Assembly: GCF_020497125.1 (NCBI RefSeq)
Contig: NC_059075.1
Location: 36,306,003-36,370,002, forward strand
Direction: 5' to 3'
Source: Mauremys mutica
Taxonomy: Eukaryota; Chordata; Testudines; Geoemydidae
Length of the DNA stretch: 64,000 nt
Positions 33,974 through 46,103 of this stretch are shown here, one piece after another. Below the pieces are notes generated by a model. It did no database searches and was not told the origin of the DNA. It saw nothing but the letters and a program-made list of their open reading frames with translations. The translations under genes were made by a program, and so were the position numbers. The first letter of the stretch is position 1, and each line of letters begins with the position of its first letter.

Positions 33974-34117
33974 CCAGATTTTTAAAGATATTTAGGAGAT
34001 GGAACATTCAGACAGGCACTTGGACACTTTTGGAAATCCCACTAGGTGCCTAACTACTATTGTCCAGTAGGCACCAATCTACATCTTTAGGCACCTAAAT
34101 AACTTCAGAAATCTGGC
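33974..34117. repeat. Short palindromic MITE
   Basis: CCAGATTTTTAAAGATATTTAGG at the left is mirrored at the right by CCTAAATAACTTCAGAAATCTGG. The inner TAGGTGCC/GGCACCTA motifs also mirror. A common reptile palindromic repeat in my recollection. Confidence 0.6.
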
Positions 34118-34798
34118 TTTCTGTTACTAGAACTCCCTATCTATATATGAGCATGGAGCCAAGCAACATTGCACAAAGGATAAAAGACCAACAAACTCAT
34201 TTTATTTGTGACCAAGACAAGTTTGAATCCCATCCCCTAGAATTAAAAACAAGCCAAAACTCAATGAGGAAGATTTGAAATGTTGATCCTTCTCTAGTAG
34301 CATGCCTCCAATATTTCAACAAGAGGCTACAACCATCCTTTTCCAGATGTTAGCCTGTGATAAGCCCTCTGTAGCAGGGATAATTATGATCACCAAAAGG
34401 AAAGGAGTGAAGAATCTGTTTGTTTGTTTTCCATTTAAGCAAAAATGTTTTCTAATACCAAAAGGAGGAGGCAACAAAAGTGCTTGATAATCTTATAGGA
34501 AGCACAGGTGTTGGGAATGTTTATATGTTGAGCATCAAAAATATACTAAGTGTATTGTAGAAAGCAAAATGATCAATTTATGTAATTTGAAGGAAGGAGA
34601 AGGGTTGTAAATGTTCCAACAGGCCTAGATCCCTTGGAATTTTACCAATTATTTTAAAAAATTAAAAATTGACTCTGGGTGTTTTCCCTATGAATTTTAT
34701 TTCCCATTTGGTGCCATCTGGTCTGTTTCTAAGTATATTTATTTAGACTTAATACAATTTCTCTTTGAATCTTACTGTACAATCTTTAACATACAACA

Positions 34799-35129
34799 CA
34801 GATAAACACCAGCTGTTTTTTTGTCAAAATAATGGCCCTTTTTCTAAATCTTTTTTGTTTTACAAAGTTTTTGCCTCTTTTTAAAAAATAATCATTGTGA
34901 TTTTTCATTTTTGTTAAACATTTTCTTTATAAGTTTATCAACATTCTTAATTTACCAAAAACATCAGTTTTTGCGGTAAAGAAAAATAATCAATAAATAT
35001 TTCAAAACGAAAGAACTTGTGGGTTCTTTAAAATGAAAAATGGCTCTATTTGAACCCGGCAGAATGGAACCAACTTTGAAATTTCAAGATCTTGCACAAT
35101 TTTTTTTCTTCCATTTTCCAACCATCTCT
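34799..35129 (-). mobile_element. AT-rich hAT-like MITE, copy 1
   Basis: Reverse complement reads TAGAGATGGTTGGAAAATGG, then TTGAAATTTCAAAGTTGGTTCC and GGGTTCAAATAGAGCC, aligning with the start of the copy at 38866. The left end near 34799 is estimated from the copy at 62286. No TSD read. Confidence 0.6.
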
Positions 35130-36910
35130 AATAAAAATATCCCAATATGAATCTAATGGAAAGGCTCTGTCAGTATCAACAATACATGCTATATTCACGT
35201 GTGCTAATGTGCCAATACAAAACAAAGTCTTCCACAGGGATTAAACCCTCAAAACCAATCACCCAAGGCCCAAGAGATGAGGTTTGCAATATTCCCAGAA
35301 GGTTAAGGGCAAGTCTCCAGTGGAGTGATACTGATTTACATCAGCTGAGGAGCGGGCCATAGTTCAGTATGTTCTCAGACCCAGGGGAGAAGAAAAAAAA
35401 CCCCAACCAGCAGTATCTGTTCTATGAACTAGAGAACTGTCATAATGTTTACTTTCCAGAAACATCATCTATCTGGCAGGGATGATTTAGAAATATTCTG
35501 AAGGTAAGTGAGCCCCATCAGGAGCAGAATTATCACCACAAATCTCTTTCCATTTGGTGGTGGAATTTTAACAAGACTCCCAGGATCCCTCTCTGGAAGG
35601 TCTCCTTCCTTGTCTCACCTCCCAGGCTTTGTCTGACTTAGTCCATCAGTCTTGGAATCTTTGCTCTACTCATATGGAGTCCTCTGTCCAGTAAATGAAA
35701 ACAGACAGAGGCAGGGTGGCTGCTTTGCAGCTCTGTGTTTCCTTCCTAAATCCACTGAAGCGTAAAGTTTCACTAACAGAGAAATTAAAATACATGGTTC
35801 TTGGTTTTCAGGAATGCGGCATTGATTTAAGATTAAGCTCCAATGCTGCCCAACCCCGATATATGTTAACATTAGCCCACGACAGGGGCAGGATAGGCGA
35901 CATAATGGATATACTGAGCCAAAAGTTAGGATAACAGAATAATCAACCATTGCAGAAGAGGAACTATATGGGGAGGAAGATAATGCAGATTACTTTACAT
36001 TGGGAATTGAAATAGCTTGCGGTAATGATTAAACACTGAAATACACTGGTAGTTTGAAAGAGATAACAGCAGAAAAGCATCCTTCCCTGCCCTGTAAATC
36101 ATATCCTGAGAATGTTAAGATTATTATTATTTTTATTTGAAACCTTACCTTAATATAATAAAATGTGCGTGGATGATTTTCCAAAAACATTTAAAGGAGA
36201 TGTTTTCCTATTTGGGCTTCCCATTAATTATAACCAATATGTGTATTTATTTAAGGCTTTTTCAGGATCCTCAGAGCTCAATCCATTTTCTTTCACTTCT
36301 ACCTCTAAAAGAGATAGCACACCTTTTGCAGTCAAATGTATGCATCACGGGCCTGATTCTGATCTCACTCACACAAAGTAATGAGGGGTAACATCACTAA
36401 AGTCAGTGCCATTAGACCACTACACAGCTTCATAGTTTTCTTTTTGTTGTACTTCTGGTCAATCTATTTCTTATTAACTACTAGACAAGAGAGGATACAT
36501 TTCCATGTAGTAGAACCTATCTGGTGGCTGTGCCCTGACAGGTGCAAGATCCTGGTTCAATTCCTCATTTGATTCTATTGTTTCTCTGAGCTACCAGAGT
36601 TTGGGAAATGCTGCAGGAGCAAAGCATTCAGTTCTCACATCACTGAGCAGTGACCCCCTTTTGCAGCCAACCCAGGTGGTATGTTGAATATCGGAATCAT
36701 GGTCTAGTCCTCCTCAATCCATAATCCAGGGCCTACTGGTGATGGGCATACATTTGCTGCATGTTTTGGAGAGGGAAGGACTGGAGGTATCCTCAGAGTT
36801 CCTGGAGGGACGCAGAAGTGTTTTCTTGATGTGCAGGGGAGGTCCCCATGTTTTAATATATGCATGCGTGTGTGTGAAATACTGGAGCACAATCCAGATT
36901 AGTGAGGGGC
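35130..36910. other. Unannotated interval
   Basis: No supportable gene. Around 36550 a GGTTCAATTCC motif looks like a tRNA B box, but no fold or A box at the right distance was found. Confidence 0.4.
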
Positions 36911-36918
36911 TGTGTCAT

Positions 36919-38314
36919 CCCTGAAACGTTGGGTACCTTATAATGCCTTCCTGTAGTAGCTCCCACCTAGGCCACTCAAAAACAGCCTTCCAGCATGCAA
37001 GCCACACCCTGATTGCCTGTGTGTAACTGAAGCCTGTGACCCCAACACACTCGCAGTCCCAGGTTTTCCCCTGTAAATTTACATCCTGTACTGCCAGCCC
37101 TCTCCGGAACAGTACAAATACATTAATTCCGTTATTCCTTTAAGGTTCTCAACCTGCAGCCCATTAAGCATACAACTGTGGCCCAACTCAGCTGTGTGAT
37201 AAAGGGTGGCCTGCATCCCGGGGTCCTGACAGGTTCCCGGCTGCCCAGTGTGGAGGGGTATGAGCTGCCATGCCGCCTGGCACTGCAGAGTCGGGGTCAG
37301 GGCTGTCGGCCCCCCCCGTGTGGCGGGAGTCTGGGGTCAGGGTTGCCCGCTGGCCTTGCAGGGTCAGGGGTCTGGGGCTCCTGGACAGCTCCGCGTGGTG
37401 AGGATCTGGGGTCAGGGCAGACTGCTGGCGGGGCCTCCAGTGGATATCCAGGGTCCAGGGTCAGGGTCTGGTATCCTCCTGCCCTGCCATCCGGCCCTTG
37501 TGGCCCAGATAACACACTGTGGGCTGCATAATGTGTAATAACTTGAGAACCACTGCTTTAAGGGAATAATATGTCAGTTTATTATTGTAAATAGTTACCC
37601 ACAGCCTTCAACTGAAACACACTAGATTAGATAAAACTGTAAAACAAGTTTATTAACTACAAATAGATAAATTTTAAGTGAGTATAAGTACTAAGGCATA
37701 AAAGTGAGAAATGATTGCAAGTAAAATAAAGATAAAACACTAGTATCCACTTAAGAAACTATCTTAGTTGCAAAGCAAACTTTTGTACCACATGCTCCAG
37801 CAGATTACTGACCAAACTTTCAGGTCAGAATCCTACCCCCAGAATCGAATGGCTGTTTCTTTTTGTCTTCTCAGATGCAAAGAATGAGCTGTGCAAGGAG
37901 AAATAGAGTGGTATCTTGCGGTCTTTGTCCTTCTTTTTTATAGTTCCAGTCTCCCTCTTGAAAAATGTTTGCAGCTGAGAACCAGAAGACAAAGAATCTA
38001 TGTGGAAAGATGTTCCCTGCTGGACTTTTTTACCTGTTTGAACTTCCTTTGTTTTCTCTTCCTGCTTGATGACTCTATTTCCTGCTTAAGTGAAAATTAT
38101 GGCAAGCACACATTCCACTGTTTAGGACAGACCTGTTTGCTGACTTCTGCTTGGGCAGGGCTGTGCGGTTTGGAACATGTACTAATAACAATCTTATAAC
38201 TTCACATTCAGTGTTATACATATTTTATCAAGTGATACTTTACAAGGCCATATTTTCTACAAAGATTATTACAATAGTTTGGAGGGTGTGAATACAGGGG
38301 TGTAGTCTGTCACA
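36919..38314 (-). mobile_element. Solo LTR, minus strand, interrupted by a hAT element
   Basis: The reverse complement begins TGTGACAGACTACACCCC, a start I recall from a turtle LTR family, and includes GTTAATAAACTTG (minus-strand AATAAA, near 37655). A direct repeat TGTGTCAT occurs at 36911-36918 and 38316-38323 and may mark the ends, though the left end is not certain. A 410-bp hAT element sits inside at 37146. Confidence 0.55.
37146..37555. mobile_element. hAT element inside the LTR, one terminus lost
   Basis: The right end is AACTTGAGAACCACTG; reverse-complemented it is CAGTGGTTCTCAAGTT. The left end begins TTCTCAACCTGCAGCCC, lacking the first CAGTGG. The 8-bp TSD CTTTAAGG is perfect (37138-37145 and 37556-37563). 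The GC-rich interior (repeated GGGGTCAGGG) explains the open frames on both strands; they are not genes. Confidence 0.85.
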
Positions 38315-38865
38315 ATGTGTCATTTCTAAAACTTTATGGCCAGAAACATCACATTTTAAGAGGAACTTGTAGGAGAGGGGAAAGAATGAATAGACTGGGA
38401 ATGGAATAGAACTTCTGAACTGTCAACCTGAAAAGGCAAGACAAAACAGTGTAGAAATAGAAAGCATTCATTACTGTGAGAGAATGATTGTGCTGCATAA
38501 AATAACCTAGAATCTATGGCTTTAAGTGATGGATAAGAAGAGCTCTTCGCCAGGGCAGACCAACACATCTTGCAACTTAATTCTTGAGGTTACCAACTTT
38601 ACAACACGATTTTCCCTCTCACCTGGGACTGGGGAAAAACACATTTATTTTGCAGAAATTATGGAGAGGATGTGTTGCAAGAGATCATATCTAATCCATC
38701 CACATAGGACTGTTCCCTACTGTATGTTCCCCAGTGCCAGGTTCAAACAAATTCTAACTATCTCAAACACAGGAGATTCAGACACTTCCCTTCACAGATT
38801 TTTCCACAACCTAACAGATCCCCACTAAGCCAAGTTCACCTCTACATGGAAGGGAGAGTTTGGAA

Positions 38866-39115
38866 CAGAGATGGTTGAACCATGCAAAAACAATTTTGTG
38901 GTGGAAAAAATGAAATATCAAAGTTGTTTCCATTTTGTAGGGTTTAAAACAGAACTTTTGTTTCATGGAACACTTTTTACGAAATGTGCTTTGGAAAATG
39001 GCAAATTTTCAATTATGAGAATTTTGATTTTTTGATACTGAATGCAACAAAATGAAGGCCGTCTAGTTTTTTGTTTTCAATTTTCATTTTTTTTAAATGC
39101 CCATGGTTCTTTGTG
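38866..39115 (+). mobile_element. AT-rich hAT-like MITE, copy 2
   Basis: CAGAGATGGTTGAACC, AACAATTTTGTGG and GAAATATCAAAGTTGTTTCC match the inverted ends of the copies at 35129 and 62761. The right end is not defined. Confidence 0.6.
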
Positions 39116-41634
39116 CTCTAATAAGCTGAGCCACTCTATGAATTCTTTCCCAGTGGATTGTGGGTGAACTTTTCTATCCTTTCTGAGGGGACAGGAGAAT
39201 TGTGGGAAGGTGCTGGAGAACTAGCAGCCCTTGAGTGGAGCTAGCCTGGGTCCACACTGTGGATTAGTTCCGTTAGCTGCTGACGAGTAGTGCTAACTTG
39301 TGTTTCAGCTTATACTCTTTCTTGAGTCAGCCGACTTGAGTTAAAACCACTGCCACACTTGAGTTAATGGTTTTTGTTTTGAGGACAGGAGTCATGCTGT
39401 GGGCCAATTCAAATGATAATTCAAGTTCATTTTGCAGTAAAGACAAACCTTTTGCTCTGTCAGAAAGAAGCCACAAGAAACAGGTCCCCCAATGGTCAAG
39501 TTTGGAACTACTGCTCCTGTTTTAATTTGCTCTTTGAACAAAACATTCAATTAAATAAGAATCTGGAATATGAGTTTTGCCGTAATACTCTAGAAAATAA
39601 ACACCACTATGAACAAAATGGCCTTCTTCTTCAATGACATTACACATGTAACCCCAATGATTCCTATGTGGAATCCTTCCTATGTGGAATTTTTTTCTAC
39701 TATGCAGTTTACATTTATTTTTCCTTTCTCAGTTTCTTCCCATTACTCTATAATGGTGGCAATCCACTTATTTAGATGTGAGACAGTTCCAGCCCTCCCC
39801 CCAGCCCTGATTAAATATAATAAATGGTTCAGCATGGTGCATTTGCTTAATACAGTTATACACAGTCAATTGTCTTCACTTCTAATGGAACATTATGCGC
39901 ATTAAACTTAGTAAGGCTCAAATGCTCCATCTGCTCTGAAGACAGAGTGTAAAATACAGTCTTTGGCATGTTTTATGCTGTACTGTGTATGTATCATTGT
40001 TATAATTTATTGAATATAGTAAAAAGTCAATAGATATCAGAACAATTTTGTTTGGTAGCTTTAGTTCTTGGATGACTTGCATGTTGAAAGAGGCTTGTTT
40101 TGAAGCTAGGGAGCTCCAGCATCATTCTAAATTAAATCCATAAAAATATATTTGGTTTTGGAAGTAGAAGACTCAGGGAACTAGTCAAGTGACATGGAAC
40201 CTTTCACCCACTCAAATTCAACCCAGGTTGGCAGTGATTGAAGGTAATCACTATTTAATGACTTCTTAGTCATGAACGTGAAATGAGTTGGCCATGTCTG
40301 TCCAGTTCCTACTGAATCTTGGTGTTTCTACTGGTGTTCCTGTCACACACAGGATGAGAAAAACACTACCAAGGCTAAGCAATGACTGGGTCATATTGAC
40401 TGAATGACCATTTACTCCCCAAAATGATCTTTCCAGGTCAATATGGAATCACTTCAGAGGGGCAGTGTGAGGGAAGCTTGGCTTGATATTTCCTAGGTTG
40501 TACATTTCTGGAAAAATTGCATACTTAAATGTCCAGAATTATCAGTCTAGCACCTTTCACCAGCTCTAAGTCACTTCTGGTATAAATAAAAATATTATTT
40601 TTATAATTGAAGCTCAAAACAGTCAACAAAATTGTGTGTGTGTGTGTGCATGCGCATATGTGTGTGTGTTTATATACATTATTAATACTAATAATCTTTA
40701 TATAGGAAAAACCCTTAATCATTCAATATACATATAAATTGTAAGGTCAATTTTTCAAAATTTACACACACACACAAATGCACATGCATGCACTGTGCAT
40801 GCAATGCTTGCATTTAACAGGACAAACAGTTAAACGCTGTGCAAGTCAGGAATTTGCACAAACACATAGTGTGCACAATCACCTGATAAGTGCATAAGAG
40901 CAGAGATTAGCCCAGAATAGTGTGAATTATATTATTTCAGAAGACACAATCCTTTTTCACAGGTATAGCTTATGAAAATTCAGCCTACAGTGAATGCCAT
41001 ATCAAATCTGATGAGATGCATGTGTAATGGTGATAAGTCCATTTTTCCTAACAGAAACAATCTGCAAGACCCCAAATAGTAGCTAGCTGCTAGGACGTAG
41101 AGGGGTCATTTCTAAAGCACTCATCACTGTAGCCAGTTGGATGCATTATATAATGCATACATTTTCATATATAAGAACACTCTGGATAACTCACCCCCCA
41201 GTATCTCTTAATGAGTCGGTTAGACTCCATGTGGTGCAGGCAATTCATCAGAATAGTCCCTGCATGAAGAGATGGTTTTTGCAGTTTGCCCTGAAAATCG
41301 CAAGGTATAGACTCAATCTGGTTTTTGATGAGAGCAAGTTCCAAAGCAACAAGCTCCCAACCAACCAATCCTGTATGCTAGCTATTATGAGGTTTATCCT
41401 AGGCTTTTGTCAGACACAGTGCCCTCCCTCCCCCCGACCATGACTGCCATGGCAGGGCATGAAGACAAAAATGGTCTACCAAGATGCCAAGCCCCAGACC
41501 ATGCATTGTATAGGAGGGCCAAGATCTTCAAGACCAAGACCCTTATTTTCACCTGGGCTTCAACTCAGCCTCAGCTGAAGCATGGGCACAACTGGGAGTA
41601 CTTCTATTGGTCTGCCTCCACAAGACTGGTAGTT
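39116..41634. other. Unannotated interval with a TG microsatellite
   Basis: No gene supported. It holds a short direct repeat near 39660-39690 (TTCCTATGTGGAAT twice), the alternating purine-pyrimidine tract at 40633-40669 and an ACACACACACACA run near 40763. Confidence 0.5.
40633..40669. repeat. (TG)n microsatellite, alternating purine-pyrimidine
   Basis: TG repeats interrupted by CATGCGCATA, all alternating purine and pyrimidine. Confidence 0.9.
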
Positions 41635-41639
41635 ACTGG

Positions 41640-42556
41640 TGTCAAGGCTCATTCCCCACTCTGGCACTTCGAGTGCAGAAGGTGGGGCCCACAAGAATTC
41701 TAAAAATTAATACTTGCCACTCCAGGCTTGTATTAAACTCCCAAGGTTACGGCTTTTCTCTGACCTTGGATGGGTAGATGCTGCCACCACCCAAGTGCAA
41801 AACCCCTATGAAAACCCAGGAATTCCTTCCTGTGGGGTATCCTCAAGCCCTTTCACCCCACCCTCACTGGGGAAGAGCTGAGAAAGAAAACAAAGGAAAT
41901 CAGCTGTGCCACCAGCTAATTAAACAACATGTGCACAAACCTCTTAGGACACAAAAAAACCAATCCTGTTCTTTAAAAAAAGGTAAATTTTATTAAAAAC
42001 AAAAAAAAAGAAAATTCACCTGGAAACTCAGGCTATTGCTAGATTTTAAAAACAAACAAACAAAAAAACACTTACAAGGATTAATCATAAATAATAACTT
42101 CCTTGAGATCCAGCTTAAAGGTTATAAGCAAAGCAAAAGCATTTGGGGTTAGGACAGAGGAGTCCACAAGCCATAAAGAAATAAAAGGAGATAAATCTGA
42201 TCGTGTCTTTCTAGACATTTCCTGATCTACTTACGTATCTGGGGTTTGGTATGATCCTGATGATTTTTTCATACCTGGCTCCAAGCTTCTTATTGCATAG
42301 TTCTGCACTGTCCCCTCACTCCTGAAGAACAACAGACAGACAAAGGAGAGTCTTGTTTCAATTTTTAAAAAGTTCTAGCCTTCCCATTGGCTCTTCTGGC
42401 CAGGTGTCCACTCACCTCGCCCTACCCATGCATAGCAGTGACTTTTTAACCCTTTATAGGTAGAGTAATTAGAGAACAGCTACTAAGAGGGATTTTATAC
42501 GTACTGGCTGGGTGTCCACAAAAGGGACCTATCCTCACCCCCCTTCATTTATCACA
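41640..42556 (-). mobile_element. Solo LTR (917 bp), minus strand, 5-bp TSD
   Basis: Ends are TGTCAAGGCTCATTCCCC on the left and TTTATCACA on the right; on the minus strand it runs TGTGAT..CTTGACA, a proper TG..CA LTR. The 5-bp TSD ACTGG is perfect (41635-41639 and 42557-42561). A minus-strand poly(A)-type region lies near 41985 (reverse complement of TTTTATTAAAAAC). It carries a GGTGGTGGCAGC motif (reverse strand, near 41785) comparable to the LTR at 21595, so the two may be related. No internal region remains. Confidence 0.85.
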
Positions 42557-42561
42557 ACTGG

Positions 42562-44584
42562 GTGTATTCACCTATGTAAACTTTTGCTTTTTTATATACC
42601 ATGTCTTGAAATCTTTAAGGATTCTGTACTCTGCAGTGAGGGTCAGCCAGATTGTTTGTTCTGCCATGGAGACTTTACTTTTGTTTTTTCTCACTCCCAA
42701 TCTGAAATTCAGATCATTCTAACCATAATTTTCTGTTTTGTTAGGAAACAACATAACAATAGATGTGAACTTGCAGCTCTACCCATAATTAACAGTGGGT
42801 AAAAGATTGTGTATGTGGTGATTTGCAGATTTAAACCTGTAAACTCCCCCTAACCCCACCCGCAAAAATAGAGGTTATCATTGAAAAATCAGAGCTTAAA
42901 TGTATATTACAAAGTTTTTACAACTAAATAAATGAGAGTGTGCACTTGCTTTGTAATTAGTTATCTTTTATTTCCTTATTCTTTAAGAGATTGAATCCAG
43001 TTTGTTTTATTACTAATGAGACCAGAAAGCTGCTCTTGAAAACAAATAGACACTCTATTGTTTTGAACCATGTGGCTTTAGTTTTGATCAACATTTGGGG
43101 ATGCTCTCACATTTGCAGAAACGCATGGAAAAGCCAGAAAACTAAAAGAAGTTTTACCTACTTTCTGACACCATTCAGAGAGTTTTCTGATCTGAGTGGT
43201 TATTAAATCTTTCTTTAGTCTTGGTTGAATTAGTAAGCCAAGATCTTTGAGGTAGAAGTCAATTATGTATAAAGAGAGTCCATTATTTACAGCACCATTA
43301 TGTCCCCAATTCATTTATTATGAAAATCTATCTCAGTCATCTGGAAATTACCCAGCCTTATTAACTAACATGTCTAGGTAAATTAAAATATTATGATTGA
43401 GGTAAATCATGGACCACCCAGAGGAATTGAACAGGAGTCTGATGTCTTCTTCAGTACATTTCTCATTCTGTAAACTCCATTAAAGAAGTCATGGTTTTAA
43501 AGCATAAACGAATAGAGATGGCAAGATTTTCGCATGTGTGTGCAAGGAAAGGACAGATTTGAAAGTCTGAGTTTTCTCTCTGAGGAAAAGAAAAGAGGCT
43601 CTGAAGAGGCTGCACCTTAAAGAAGAAGAGATGAGGATACTACTGTATTGTAATGATTAAAAATTATAAGGCCATTGTTGCTCACTTGTCAAAACTGTCT
43701 GATAAAAACCAAGTGGCTCTTAGCAAAACGTTCTCCTTGATGAATCAATGGAACAAAGACAAGAGTCCACAACAAATCACTAAATAGATTCGTCAGCTTT
43801 CTGTTTTCCTGCTTGCTGATATTTTTATATTCTCATTTCTAACATTTTAGTTTTTCTGTTTAGCAGTAGCAGCAACAAACATTAACCATGTAGTATCCAA
43901 TGCTACAGTCTGATACCAGTGTCAGAAAAGACCTACGAGAGCCCGTTCATCTCTTTGTTTGGGAACCATGTTAGCAAAGTCTTTCTTTGTTTTTTAGTCT
44001 TTATTTGTAACCTTGAAATATATTTAGCTGATACCAGCAAATTCCTGCCATAAAGTCAAATGAGGACCAACATTATCATAAAACAGGATTTTTGTGCCCT
44101 CCACTGGATTATGTAAACTGAACACACTTTCACCCTGAGCTCTTGGCACAAGCTTCAAGCGGTCTTGTCATGGGTAAAACACTTTTGTTCTCAATGTCAC
44201 CTTTACCTCATTCCTGTTCTAGCTCTCTGTCTTTTATCTCCCAACTAAGTTGCCTGCCACCTCCTAGTGCACCTGTGTACCCTGCCTCACCACTCACCTC
44301 CGAGTAGCAGAAGAGTTTTTCTGTTTCATATTCCTTATGGAGAGAGGCCCACATGCACCGTGTCCACCATGTCTCAGCCAATGGCCCAGCTCTCACAATG
44401 TTCTGTGTCTTCCCCAGTCTGAGAGATGGGGTGGGTATCAGTAGAAGGGGCAAGCACAGCATGTCAGGAGGGCAGTTGATGGCACACAGACAGGTGGATG
44501 TGGGTGGTCCACTAGTCAGCACTCACTGTAGCAGAAAAGCAACTCTACTAGCCAATTCTTGACCTTCAGAGCTGGCCAGTCCCT
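42562..44584. other. Unannotated interval
   Basis: No gene supported. The 104-codon minus frame at 44208-44522 has no family features. Confidence 0.45.
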
Positions 44585-44705
44585 ATTATAATTATTTATT
44601 TTGTGTGTTATGGTAGTGCCTAGGAGCCCTAGTCATGTACCAGGACCCCATTGTGCTAGGTGCTCTACAAACACAGAACAAAGAGACCAGTCCCTGAGGT
44701 ATGGA
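44585..44705. repeat. Ancient amniote interspersed repeat fragment
   Basis: ATGGTAGTGCCTAGGAGCCC, GTCATGTACCAGGACCCC, then TTGTGCTAGGTGCTCTACAAAC. I know this tract as a widespread bird and turtle repeat; class uncertain. Confidence 0.55.
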
Positions 44706-45284
44706 ACACGTATGAATTAGTGCCCTAACAGTTGAATCTAGCATTTTTTAAAAAGTCCCTGATCTTGGAAAACACTGTGGATGCATGATTTGTAAGGGTC
44801 TAGTACCAGCGCCGCTTATCATTTAAATAAATGTTGTTGTCCATCCTCGCTCCCTATGGGCAGTAGAGGCTTCACTTTTTAAATAGAAAGAGTTAATTTC
44901 AGGGAGTTACATTATAACATCTGAAAAAATGCAGATAATTTAAGATGAATTGTTCATGCAGAGAAATGGATTTTACAATTAAATGAGTGATTCAAAACAG
45001 TTTTCCAGTTTAATAAACCATAATAACAGAAGAGATGGGTTGGGCTAAACTTCTCAACCCAGCTGTCTATCTGCAGATACAGCCAAAACATACCTTGGGA
45101 ATAGAAAAACAATAACCCCTCTCCTTTTCCACTGAGCAGGGACATTCATCCACAGGAATAACAGACACACAGACAAAGTCAGATTTGCTTTTAGGAAACA
45201 AGATCTCAATCCACTTTTCAGTCCAAACAAAGACACTTTGCTTAGTGCTTAGAACAGGTGATTGCCATGATTCCAACTCCTGGG

Positions 45285-45455
45285 CTCTGACTCCTAGCGC
45301 TGATAATTACATGCTATGTCTACTCTCAATACCTCAGTTTCAATATCTATAAAATGGGGTTAATAAAAATGAATTGCCTACCTGAAAGAACATGAGTCTA
45401 AATTAATGTCTGCAAATTACTTTGAGATTCTCAGATGGAAGGAGATAATTCCTGA
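45285..45455 (+). repeat. MIR SINE, plus strand
   Basis: ACCTCAGTTTCAATATCTAT followed by AAAATGGGGTTAATAAAAATG, ATTGCCTACCTG and ATTACTTTGAGATTCTCAG. Confidence 0.75.
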
Positions 45456-45675
45456 GTTAAGTTGGGGGTGAACATTTAAATTTAGATGCCACTTTGCTCA
45501 AAATCTTGTAAGTGAATTTATTACTGGTGAAAGATGCCAGACTGATAGCATAAAAACTATGCAGACAGCATGGAAAGCAGCCGCACAAGCTTCCTCCATG
45601 CCGACCTTGCCAACATGCCTCCATTTTGACATGCTGCCAAATAGTGCCAGCTATGTTGGTTGTTTTGGTGATATG

Positions 45676-45866
45676 TGATATATCCTTGGGGGGAGCCGGT
45701 TTAGTTAGAAATCAGTTGAGGCCAGAGAGCTGACAGCTAACAAAACCACCATTTTATTTACAGAGACAGACAGCTCACTCAGCCGGCTGAAGCTGGCTGA
45801 GCTAACCCATAATAATCTAACTCAGTTGCCATAACAACAAAAACCATGACAACCAAATACACAACA
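45676..45866 (-). repeat. 3' LTR of gypsy element
   Basis: On minus it runs TGTTGTGTATTTGG..GGATATATCA. Same length as the other LTR; differs at four sites. Confidence 0.93.
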
Positions 45867-45882
45867 TATTCCTCCCCCCCAA
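45867..45882 (-). promoter_or_regulatory. Polypurine tract
   Basis: On minus: TTGGGGGGGAGGAATA directly before the 3' LTR; the plus-strand DNA primer of reverse transcription in LTR elements. Confidence 0.85.
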
Positions 45883-46103
45883 TAAGAACATCCCCTAAAT
45901 AAGACACACACTAGACTAGAGAAGGAGGGTAGACTGCCTCCATTCCCGGCTAACCCCTGGGGATTATTTTGCCCCTAACCGTGGGTTCGCCCTAGCTAAA
46001 GATCCAGCAGATGAGGAGGCCTTCTGTCTCTAGGTGGATTACGGCGAACTTCTGGTGTTATTGCAGGGTCCGCAGCACGAACAGGTGAGGAGGTGGTATC
46101 AGC

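Noticed and set aside
36500..36590. Possible tRNA-derived SINE (GGTTCAATTCC B box)
   Set aside because: No A box at the proper spacing and no family body could be recognised.
37178..37538. Frames of 96 and 117 codons, plus one on the other strand
   Set aside because: GC-rich interior of a hAT element with repeated GGGGTCAGGG; no protein family features.
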